Of a stretch of 64,000 nucleotides of DNA, positions 10,701-64,000 are shown piece after piece; positions within the stretch are counted from its first letter, which is position 1; the number at the start of each line of letters is the position of its first letter. A program made the translations under genes and the position numbers. This stretch comes from Hormiphora californensis (taxonomy: Eukaryota; Ctenophora; Tentaculata; Cydippida; Pleurobrachiidae). Location of the stretch: assembly GCA_020137815.1 (NCBI GenBank), contig CM035359.1, positions 3,718,032-3,782,031 on the forward strand. The letters are read 5' to 3'. Under the pieces are notes generated by a model that did not search any database, was not told the DNA's origin, and saw only the letters and a list, made by a program, of their open reading frames with translations.

Positions 10701-11920
10701 TATCTTAATTCTTCTCTTGACCAAACAATATGCCAAACAAAAGGCCCTTCCTTTGTTTGACATTTTCACGTATAATATTCAGTCACAGTAGACACAAGTT
10801 GCTGTCTGTCCCGAACATTCAGTCGAGTCACAGTATGGTACAACATGCTTTAAAAAACATTTTCTGTCTGTCTGTCCACATGTCATAGCTTTTACCCTGT
10901 TAAACTTACTGAGGTGTTTGCATTGAAGGTCATTTACACCGCTACTCCAAGTTCCATCTTCTTTGCACGAAACTTCAACATCACCACCGATCAGGACATG
11001 CTTCCGGTTACAATAGATAGTTATACTGGTTCCTGGGTCGGTAGTGTTCCAGGATCCTTGAATAGATTCCGTTACAGCAAAGGCAGGGCAGGTAGTTGGG
11101 GCTAAATATGGAAAACGGGGTGTGTTAGCCAGTAAGATGTGGAGTTTTAGTGAAGTTATAGTTACATATTTTGTATGCATTGTTATGGACAGGGTATGAG
11201 AAAAAGTTGCCTATGCAGGGAACTTTCAATCGCCCTTTGAACTTGCATAACATTGCTATACTAACAATTTGCATAACATTGCTACTAACAATTTGCATAA
11301 CATTGCTATACTAACAATTAAGAAATAGAATTGTACCTGCTTTGTAGAAGTCAGATGCTGTGTCATCCTCGTAAAACATGATGTGCTGAACAACATCACC
11401 AACCCACAGGACACAGTTGCTATCTGAACTATCTGCGAACAGGTAGTTCAGCACCTCCACACCATTACATGTGATGATCCAGGCGGTCTCTGTTTTGGTG
11501 ATTGCCCAGATCTTATCCACCTCCACCGGGGGCTGCACTGGCAGGTTTGTCAAGCTGGTGGTGCAGTAGCCTATGTAATACTTCATTGGGGAGTAGAACG
11601 TCACCGACACATCACCGAGCCAGTTGCTGTCCTTGTCGTACATCTCCACGAAGATCCACTCACCACTGCCTAGTGTGGAATTCGTCTTTATCTGGAGAAG
11701 TGTACCCTCCGGATTCCAGGGTATTTCTACACCCCGCTCTACATGTGCCCAACCTGAAGGGTAATAAATACCATCAGGAAAGATGCTATAGCCAGAATGT
11801 GAAGATTTCACTAATGGATTGCGAAGAATCATATTGTGTAACAAGCGATTACAAACCTGTTGATGTAGCTGTGCACCATAGAGCAGCCGCTGTCAGGACA
11901 AACACTGATGTCCAACGCAT
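4626..11920 (-). CDS. secreted galectin/FAMeT-like + sushi protein gene (multi-exon, minus)
   Basis: Supported minus-strand exons, 5' to 3': 11857-11920, 11337-11810, 10910-11101, 7474-7586, 5975-6108, 5010-5138, 4626-4739. All have GT donors and AG acceptors, and phases agree except between 7474-7586 and 5975-6108, where an exon is missing, possibly in the gap or the poor sequence around it. The ATG at 11920 starts a signal peptide (MRWTSVFVLTAAALWCTA). The product is probably extracellular. The 3' end was not found. The N run means that the two halves could belong to different genes or that one contig is mis-oriented. The gene shares module types with the giant gene downstream. Confidence 0.65.
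4827..4893. mobile_element. pogo/Tigger-like MITE, short copy
   Basis: Begins CATTCGGACCCGATATA after TA and ends GGGGTCCAACTG before TA, a decayed pair of the terminal inverted repeats seen at 3261. It sits just upstream (in minus-gene terms, between exons) of 5010-5138. Confidence 0.65.
5010..5138 (-). CDS. minus gene exon: beta-rich segment
   Basis: Acceptor CACCCTCTGCAG and donor CCCG|GTAAATAAG. It encodes ATDARVILVGGFTGQDGKKY and continues to a hydrophobic end (ALFLTMDLPLKLP). The segment is coding-like and in phase with both neighbours, but I do not recognise the family. The upstream intron is filled by a multi-hairpin element. Confidence 0.65.
5162..5832 (-). mobile_element. multi-hairpin element, family A, copy 1
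   Basis: A 670-bp element, the reverse complement of the copies at 12421 and 13165. One end carries three consecutive hairpins: 5203-5236 (CTTTCTCCCAGCG/CGCTGGGAGAAG), 5241-5267 (AGTTTATCCGCC/GGCGGATAAACT) and 5268-5327 (GGTTTAAAT...GTTTAAACC, loop with CCCGAGGCGTAGCCGAGGG). The other end has hairpins built on GCCACTGGCG. A 76-residue frame at 5465-5695 (minus) recurs in the other copies. No transposase is seen, so it is probably non-autonomous. Confidence 0.7.
5858..5900. mobile_element. pogo/Tigger-like terminal fragment
   Basis: CAGTCGGACCTCGAATTATC matches one terminus of the MITE family; no partner end is visible before the exon at 5975. Confidence 0.5.
5975..6108 (-). CDS. minus gene exon: cysteine-containing segment
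   Basis: Acceptor CCCAAAACAG and donor GCTG|GTAAAT. It encodes EQPIAVVCDKGESGCTGTGI, then a stretch ending NVKPCKSLA. Four cysteines and no stops support a real exon; with the next exon it makes a continuous beta-rich region. It needs a 2-base carry from an upstream exon that I could not find near the gap. Confidence 0.6.
6192..6314. repeat. large perfect inverted repeat beside assembly gap
   Basis: ATGTTGAGGGGGTGATCCCTGT at 6192 is mirrored by its exact reverse complement ending near 6314, and AGTGATCTCACGTGGTTCGA is mirrored inside it. The loop is about 20 bases. It may be a MITE or an assembly hairpin, since sequence quality breaks down just after it. Confidence 0.7.
6401..6500. other. 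assembly gap (100 N)
   Basis: One hundred N. The order and orientation of the sequence to its left relative to the right depend on scaffolding. Confidence 0.99.
6501..7473. other. G-rich low-complexity sequence and unassigned DNA after the gap
   Basis: 6501-6720 is a drift of G and T homopolymers typical of poor consensus next to a gap. 6820-6960 is CT-rich. I see no supported exon; frames crossing the N run are artefacts. The missing minus-gene exon and any 5' exons of the plus gene could lie here. Confidence 0.6.
7474..7586 (-). CDS. minus gene exon after the sushi exon
   Basis: Acceptor ATATTGCAG and donor GGGGAG|GTAATG. It continues the phase of the sushi exon and encodes AVLTDFVQPNTMGLIYIFKL then QYTNFAGLNTAYSYEGE. 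Coding-like, family not recognised. It lies only 25 bases from a plus-strand exon acceptor. Confidence 0.55.
7612..8178 (+). CDS. plus gene: PAN/apple-like cysteine-rich exons
   Basis: Exons 7612-7728 (acceptor CCTTCCTTCCAG, donor CTTT|GTAAGT) and 8038-8178 (acceptor ATTTTAG, donor TGCC|GTAAGT) join in phase. Together they read CDYAKVATEGAYFEEDD ... AMESCDLSMQCKGVTED ... YTLKKGDLLYKDG ... VTWKKQNC, the Cys-x-Cys spacing and KxxNC ending of a PAN/apple-like adhesion module. The start of the gene was not found; earlier exons may be in the gap region. The longer open frame to 7902 is intron read-through. Confidence 0.65.
8206..8324. mobile_element. pogo/Tigger-like MITE, decayed
   Basis: TCCCGATTTACCGGG near 8211 and GTCCGACTG near 8316 are damaged ends of the family, with an internal (TA)n stretch at 8297-8310. 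It lies in an intron of the plus gene. Confidence 0.5.
8636..8764 (+). pseudogene. galectin-like N-terminal exon with 1-base frameshift
   Basis: Acceptor TATTTTAG and donor CCT|GTAAGT. It reads DVEAYGSSRRVIGWWSSAAS EITLPTIT, then hits TAA; in the next frame it continues NSAGDTIIVKFTYP and joins the following exon in phase. The exon is 129 bases where phase requires 128, so one extra T near 8720-8722 explains the break. Either a sequencing error or a real lesion of the plus gene. Confidence 0.6.
8770..9300. repeat. G-run minisatellite (about 16 units)
   Basis: Tandem units of about 31-34 bases: TGACAAGTACCTGGTGAGAG followed by 8-14 G. The G run varies in length and the core alternates CCTGG/CCAGG. 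It fills the intron just after the donor at 8765. Proline-rich frames on the minus strand are translations of the repeat. Confidence 0.95.
9445..10109 (+). CDS. plus gene: galectin-like domain exons
   Basis: Exons 9445-9558 and 9903-10109 (or to 10029). They continue the frame of the repaired upstream exon: GVQEKEITITVKTAAGIACQ, then NPWVSLVKDTEIEIKFLLSE, then YWIVTVDGVHMVNSV, the strand pattern of a galectin-type carbohydrate-binding sandwich (hydrophobic strands, VxVxGxH). The open frame ends in TAA at 10107-10109. A donor AAAAG|GTATAA at 10030 (phase 1) would fit the phase of the exon at 15538, so it is unclear whether this gene ends here or is the 5' part of the giant gene. Confidence 0.6.
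9575..9832. mobile_element. foldback MITE, family P (GGAAAACAGTCGT ends)
   Basis: A multi-arm palindrome in the intron 9559-9902. GAAAACAGTCGTACCTGA and CTGAGATCTCAGGT recur in inverted order, with repeated CACGGCTATT. Related ends occur at 24825/26073, 40444-40542 and near 45960 and 47285. Confidence 0.7.
10157..10215. mobile_element. pogo/Tigger-like end, solo
   Basis: Starts with CAGTCGGACCCCGATTTA after TA and repeats CCCCGATTTA; no matching right end before the next palindrome. Confidence 0.55.
10250..10470. repeat. palindromic element (ATTCGAAACACGATTC family)
   Basis: CGAATCGTGTTTCGAATCGG, GCATCTTATCGCA and GGTTCGAAACGAAC return as inverted copies ending near 10470 around a unique centre. 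Two related, more decayed copies lie at 14890-15240. Confidence 0.65.
10910..11101 (-). CDS. minus gene exon: sushi/CCP domain
   Basis: Acceptor CCATATTTAG, donor CCTCA|GTAAGT; 64 codons. It encodes CPAFAVTESIQGSWNTTDPG, then SITIYCNRKHVLIGG, VSCKEDGTWSSG and DLQCK: the four-cysteine, single-Trp pattern of a complement control (sushi) module, in phase with the galectin/FAMeT-like exon before it. Confidence 0.85.
11337..11810 (-). CDS. minus gene exon: galectin/FAMeT-like domain
   Basis: Acceptor CCATTAG, donor AGCAG|GTACAA; 158 codons in one exon. Residues include GWAHVERGVEIPWNPEG, LQIKTNSTLGSGEWIFVEMY and ITCNGVEVLNYLFADSSDSN. The strand order and the W-I-x-CNG segment resemble the farnesoic-acid O-methyltransferase-like / galectin-like domains common in invertebrate secreted proteins. 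It is followed by a sushi module, a combination that suggests an adhesion or immune-type lectin. Confidence 0.75.
11857..11920 (-). CDS. minus gene first exon: signal peptide
   Basis: ATG at 11920 reads MRWTSVFVLTAAALWCTATS and ends in phase 1 at ACAG|GTTTGT. The n-h-c layout with a small-residue cleavage zone is that of a secretory signal. It defines the gene start. Confidence 0.75.
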
Positions 11921-12060
11921 CACTTCAATGGCTAACAGATCACATTCAACACAACTTAAAGAAAACATGGGGTTACCTCATATGAATGAAACCTCATATA
12001 ATAATACATCTCTCTTTCTCTACTTATCTCTATAGTCATATGGAAAAGCTCATAAGCTGC

Positions 12061-12119
12061 ATGGCGGCGCCATACCCCATTTGATTCAGATGGCTCAGAT
12101 GGGTCGCGGCGCCAGACAG
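12061..12119. mobile_element. short MITE, family G (GGCGCCGC ends)
   Basis: About 60 bases: CATGGCGGCGCCATACCCC at one end and GGGTCGCGGCGCCAGACAG at the other, with CTCAGATGGG between. Other copies: 16951, 24003, 39810 and 41672. Confidence 0.65.
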
Positions 12120-12420
12120 CTCATAAGTGGTTCTTTTGTATAGTTGTAGGTTAGCGTAAAACTATATTGTATGGCTCATAGACGAAATGTGGTCTAATGA
12201 AGTCTTTTGAGCCAAAGTTGTAGTAATATTGTAGGAGTTGAATGCCCGGATTACTCGGATAGTTATTGTAGAAAATTATATGATACAAACATATGAATTC
12301 ACATCAAGCTTTGGCTATCTTGCCACGGCAAACACAGCAGTCACTTGATGTTTAGAATCTATCTATCTCTCTCTCTCTCCATAACCATAACGCATCGCTC
12401 CTTATAATGGTTATCCCCTT

Positions 12421-13092
12421 ATATACCCTGCTAACTTAAATAATGCGCCAGTGGCGAGAAGTCCCACTAGCGCGCTCTCGATAACCAGCCAGTCCAGCGG
12501 CAGATTATTTCCCACTGGCAGGTTATTTATTTTTAACTCCTATGTTACATTCAAAGTGTGTGTAAATGATCAGTTCTTACTGAAATACAGAGGGAACACT
12601 GTTTGGAAGAGTTACACACTAAATTGGAGAGAAAGAAACAACACATTCCGTCAATTACTCTCTCTTTATCTTCCCTTTTGTTTCACTATCTCAATTCCTC
12701 TGTGTTATGTCTGGCATGCCCCATATCTTGTTATTTCTTTCTCTCTCTCCTTAGTAACTGTTACCAAACAATGTACACTCAATTGAGAGATGTTTTAGAC
12801 TGTTTCTCAGTTCTCTTTGTGTGTTTTGATTAGTGTTCTCTCTCTTGTTAGTGTGTAATACTTGTAACAAACAACTAAAGCAGGGTATATAACCCATAAA
12901 CTCTTGTCACTGGCACGTTATAGGTTTAAACCCCTCCGCCTCTCCCTCGGCTACGCCTCGGGATCGTCGTCGTGATTTAAACCAGTTTATCCGCCAGTGG
13001 CGGATAAACTACAGCTACCTTCTCCCAGCGGCGCGCTGGGAGAAAGGTATCTGAAATAACGCGCCACTGGCAAGAGTTTATGCCTCATATAG
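12421..13092 (+). mobile_element. multi-hairpin element, family A, copy 2
   Basis: Starts after the TATATACCCTGCTAACTTAA word and ends with the three-hairpin block (GGTTTAAAC..., GTTTATCCGCCAGTGGCGG, TTCTCCCAGCG...). The internal frame reads VCVNDQFLLKYRGNTVWKSY, as in the copies at 5162 and 13165. Flanked by repeats of CCATAACCATAACGCATCGC. Confidence 0.75.
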
Positions 13093-13164
13093 TTGTCTCT
13101 ATTATATCTATCTCTCTCTCTCTCTCCATAACCATAACGCATCGCTCCTTATAATGGTTATCCC

Positions 13165-13842
13165 CTTATATACCCTGCTAACTTAAATAATGCGCCAGTG
13201 GCGAGAAGTCCCACTGGCGCGCTCTCAATAAACAGCTAGTCCAGCGGCAGATTATTTCCCACTGGCAGGTTATTTATTTTTAACTCCTATGCAAAATTCA
13301 AAGTGTGTGTAAATGATCAGTTCTTACTAAAATACAGAGGGAACACTATGTGCAACACTTACACACTACATTGGAGAGAAAGAAAGGACACATTCCGTCA
13401 ATTACTCTCTCTTTATCTCCCCTTTTGTCTCACTATCTCTTCCTCTGTGTTATGTGTGACATGCCCCTTATCAGGCTATTTCTTTCACTCTCTTTCCTTA
13501 GCAACTGCTTAGTAACTGTTACCAAACAGTGTACACTCAATTATGAGGTGTTTTTGACTGTTTCTCAGTTCTCTTTGTGTGTTTTGAGTAGTGTTCTCTC
13601 TCTTGTTAGTGTGTAATACTTGAAACAAACAACTAAAGCAGGGTATATAACCCATAAACTCTTGTCACTGGCACGTTATAGGTTTAAACCCCTCCGCCTC
13701 TCCCTCGGCTACGCCTCGGGATCGTCGTCGTGATTTAAACCAGTTTATCCGCCAGTGGCGGATAAACTACAGCTAGCTTCTCCCAGCGGCGCGCTGGGAG
13801 AAAGCTATCTGAAATAACGTGCCACTGGCAAGAGTTTATGCC
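13165..13842 (+). mobile_element. multi-hairpin element, family A, copy 3
   Basis: Tandem neighbour of the copy at 12421, same orientation, same hairpins and internal frame (MCVNDQFLLKYRGNTMCNTY, 13303-13512). The two copies plus flanks suggest tandem duplication of element with host sequence. Confidence 0.75.
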
Positions 13843-14160
13843 TCATATAATAGTTGTCTCTATTATCTCTATCTCTCTCTCTCTCTCTCTCCATAACGGC
13901 ATAACGCATCGCTCCTTATAATGGTTATCCCCTTACAGTTGTCTCTATTATCTCTCTCCATAACGGCATAACGCATCGCTCCTTATAATGGTTATCCCCT
14001 TATAGTTGTCTCTATTATCTCTATCTATATCTCTCCATAACCATAACGCATCGCTCCTTATAATGTTTATCCCCTTATAATAGTTGTCTCTATTATCTCT
14101 ATTTATCTCTCACTCCATAACCATAACGCATCGCTCCTTATCGCTCCTTATCGCTCCGTG
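13843..14160. repeat. tandem repeat (about 75-bp units)
   Basis: Repeats of TTGTCTCTATTATCTCTATC, CCATAACCATAACGCATCGC and TCCTTATAATGGTTATCCCC in about four imperfect units. The same unit precedes both family A copies on this side. No coding signal. Confidence 0.8.
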
Positions 14161-14301
14161 ACCATCCATGTCTGACGTGTCCGCTTGCTCTAATATTCTT
14201 TGCCTCTGGTTATCTCTCCATTCTTTTCTATGTAACTCACTCAATTCGAGTATATGTGCCATAGCTAATGGTATTGATATCAATATATTGATATAGCAGA
14301 T

Positions 14302-15417
<1,116 letters not shown>

Positions 15418-15498
15418 TCGCCTCGATTTAGTGGCACACCGATTTAGTGGCAGGATTTCTTTCCCCCGAGGATGCCACTAAATCGGGGTCCGACTGTA
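15418..15498. mobile_element. pogo/Tigger-like MITE
   Basis: CCTCGATTTAGTGGCA... and ...CTAAATCGGGGTCCGACTG, flanked by TA on the right. It lies just upstream of the first clear exon of the giant gene. Confidence 0.7.
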
Positions 15499-15537
15499 TA
15501 TTACTATACTGGCAAATGTAAAATTAACATTTTTCAG

Positions 15538-61627
<46,090 letters not shown>

Positions 61628-61655
<28 letters not shown>

Positions 61656-61721
61656 GTATGTAGTGTGAGACACTCGCATCACATACAAGTATGTACTGTC
61701 AGACACTCGCATCACATACAA
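61628..61721 (+). repeat. 33-bp satellite made from an exon end and its splice donor (left part)
   Basis: Unit CACATACAAGTATGTACTGT then CAGACACTCGCAT. The first unit is the last 28 bases of exon 61524-61655 plus its donor ACAA|GTATGT. 33 bases is 11 codons, so units reading ATGTACTGTCAG stay open in the exon frame while units reading ATGTAGTGTGAG introduce a stop. Confidence 0.95.
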
Positions 61722-63122
61722 TAGGGTGTGCCAGTTGCCCCGACCTCTTCCGATTTTTGCAGAAGTTTTTTTGGGAGTTGCTTTTGATAATATAAACACA
61801 ATTGTGAAGTTTGAAGCCAATCGGATGTAATTAACCGGTGGCACCTGGGCAATAAAGGTTATAGCCACATGCGCGGGAAGTAGCACTTCCCAAACGGCTC
61901 CAAGATACTCCTACGGACTTTTCAACCACCTTAATCGAACCGCAATATAATGTTAGTATACGATTTATGAAGAAATATATAGCCTAAAGTCAACCGTTTA
62001 CAAGTTATTGGCCAAAAACCACATTACAATATATCAAAATAGTTGCGCATATGACCAGATATGCCCAGATGTGCTAAACCGTTGAATATCTTGACCGGCA
62101 AATTGGGTTTTCGATATGAGCGTTTGTAGAGTTGCCTTAGACCCTCTCTGATTATGTTAGGACCATATGACCATGGTTCAGCCCGATCCACGCCCGTTTC
62201 CAACCATCTAATCGCTAGGGTAGTGAGCAAACCAGGATTTGGTCTATTTTATGAAGCTAAATATCAGATTTCCGGCATGAAACCCATCAAACTTCAATTA
62301 TTTGAGGTCCTTCATCCACCATGTAGCTTGGTAGATGGTATTGGCCCTCTAGGCGGTTGTATTAGTTCTTGTGGACAAACTAGACAGGAAGGGAAGTGCC
62401 AAAACTCCTATAATTAGCCGGCACCCAAAAGTTGACCACTTCCTGGCTATTCAAGTCAGCAAAAAGGACTAATACTGCCGCCTAAAGGGCCAATACCATC
62501 TGCCAAGCTACAAGGTGAATGAGGGACCTCAAATAATTGAAGTCTGATGGGTTTCATGCCGGAAATCTGACATTTAGCTCCATAAATAGACCAAATCCTG
62601 GTTTGCTCACTACCCTAGCGATTAGATGGTTGAAAACGGGCGTGGATCGGGCTGAATCATGGTCATTTGGTCCTAACCTAGTCAGAGAGGGTCTAAGGCA
62701 ACTCTACAAACGCTCATATCGAAAACCCAATTTGCCGGTCAAGATATTCAACGGTTTAGCACATCTGGGCATATCTGGTCATATGCGCAACTATTTTGAT
62801 ATATTGTAATGTGGTTTTTGGCCAATAACTTGTAAACGGTTGACTTTAGGCTATATATTTCTTCATAAATCGTATACTAACATTATATTGCGGTTCGATT
62901 AAGGTGGTTGAAAAGTCCGTAGGAGTATCTTGGAGCCGTTTGGGAAGTGCTACTTCCCGCGCATGTGGCTATAACCTTTATTGCCCAGGTGCCACCGGTT
63001 AATTACATCCGATTGGCTTCAAACTTCACAATTGTGTTTATATTATCAAAAGCAACTCCCAAAAAAACTTCTGCAAAAATCGGATGAGTTTGAAAATTTC
63101 ATGGGGCAACTGGCACACCCTA
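61722..63122. mobile_element. hAT-like foldback element with 8-base target duplication
   Basis: Ends TAGGGTGTGCCAGTTGCCCC and GGGGCAACTGGCACACCCTA, flanked by ACATACAA on both sides (61714-61721 and 63123-63130). Arms of roughly 650-700 bases are almost perfect inverted copies (e.g. AATTGTGAAGTTTGAAGCCA, TGGCTTCAAACTTCACAATT). An 8-base duplication and TAGGG ends fit the hAT superfamily. No transposase, so non-autonomous. Confidence 0.88.
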
Positions 63123-64000
63123 ACATACAAGTATGTACTGTCAGACACTCGCATCACATACAAGTATGTACTGTCAGACACTCGCATCACATACAAGTAT
63201 GTAGTGTGAGACACTCGCATCACATACAAGTATGTAGTGTGAGACACTCGCATCACATACAAGTATGTAGTGTGAGACACTCGCATCGCATACAAGTATG
63301 TAGTGTGAGACACTCGCATCACATACAAGTATGTAGTGTCAGACACTCGCATCACATACAAGTATGTAGTGTCAGACACTCGCATCACATACAAGTATGT
63401 AGTGTGAGACACTCGCATCACATACAAGTATGTAGTGTCAGACACTCGCATCACATACAAGTATGTACTGTCAGACACTCGCATCACATACAAGTATGTA
63501 GTGTGAGACACTCGCATCACATACAAGTATGTAGTGTCAGACACTCGCATCACATACAAGTATGTAGTGTGAGACACTCGCATCGCATACAAGTATGTAG
63601 TGTGAGACACTCGCATCACATACAAGTATGTACTGTCAGACACTCGCATCACATACAAGTATGTAGTGTGAGACACTCGCATCACATACAAGTATGTACT
63701 GTCAGACACTCGCATCACATACAAGTATGTACTGTCAGACACTCGCATCACATACAAGTATGTAGTGTCAGACACTCGCATCACATACAAGTATGTACTG
63801 TCAGACACTCGCATCACATACAAGTATGTACTGTCAGACACTCGCATCACATACAAGTATGTACTGTCAGACACTCGCATCACATACAAGTATGTAGTGT
63901 GAGACACTCGCATCACATACAAGTATGTACTGTCAGACACTCGCATCACATACAAGTATGTACTGTCAGACACTCGCATCACATACAAGTATGTAGTGTG
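63123..64000 (+). repeat. 33-bp splice-donor satellite (right part, about 27 units)
   Basis: Continues the array at 61628 after the hAT-like insertion and runs off the window. Unit variants: TACTGTCAG, TAGTGTGAG, TAGTGTCAG, and CATCGCAT for CATCACAT. The 316-residue minus frame (MRVSDSTYLYV repeated) is simply this satellite read backwards. Confidence 0.97.

Noticed and set aside
63038-63988. 316-residue open frame on the minus strand (MRVSDSTYLYV repeats)
   Set aside because: It is the 33-bp satellite read backwards; the unit is a multiple of three so no stop arises. No splice or start context.

Overview
The window is nuclear DNA of an invertebrate animal; I cannot name the species. The evidence is densely spliced genes with short exons and GT-AG introns, extracellular animal modules (LDLa repeats on a 7TM receptor, kringle, F5/8C/discoidin-like, sushi/CCP, galectin/FAMeT-like), a CR1/L2/Jockey-type LINE, a Helitron-like pair, hAT-like and pogo/Tigger-like non-autonomous elements, and long (GA)n/(CT)n tracts. 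There are no operons or bacterial signals. One 100-base assembly gap lies at 6401-6500.

Layout. (1) 602-4039, plus: a two-exon receptor with a signal peptide, LDLa repeats and a rhodopsin-type 7TM domain. (2) 4626-11920, minus: a secreted protein gene with a signal-peptide exon, a galectin/FAMeT-like exon, a sushi exon and at least four more exons on both sides of the gap. (3) 7612-10109, plus: PAN-like and galectin-like exons interleaved with the minus gene on the other strand; one exon carries a 1-base frameshift. (4) 10110-15537: mostly repeats, including two tandem copies of a multi-hairpin element and a (CT)n tract. (5) 15538-61655, plus, continuing past the window: a giant mosaic gene. 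I could chain about 90 exons (about 11.2 kb, roughly 3,700 codons) with nearly unbroken splice phase. They encode cysteine-rich GCW/GCF modules, kringles and half-kringles, many F5/8C-like domains, galectin-like domains, one sushi domain and Ig-like segments. (6) 61628-64000: a 33-bp satellite made from the last visible exon-intron junction, interrupted by an hAT-like foldback.

The genes look like cell-surface or secreted recognition proteins: a peptide-type receptor beside two or three lectin/kringle/sushi proteins sharing module types. Introns of the giant gene are full of MITEs and foldbacks, yet its coding frame is largely intact, which argues for a functional gene.

The least expected signals are (a) repeated tandem amplification of splice sites, at four places in the giant gene plus one flanking duplication, and (b) a superfamily of elements whose ends are three consecutive hairpins, the third carrying a shared CCCGAG...GAGGG core across otherwise diverged copies. 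Exon boundaries were read by eye from splice consensus and phase arithmetic; transcript data would be decisive.
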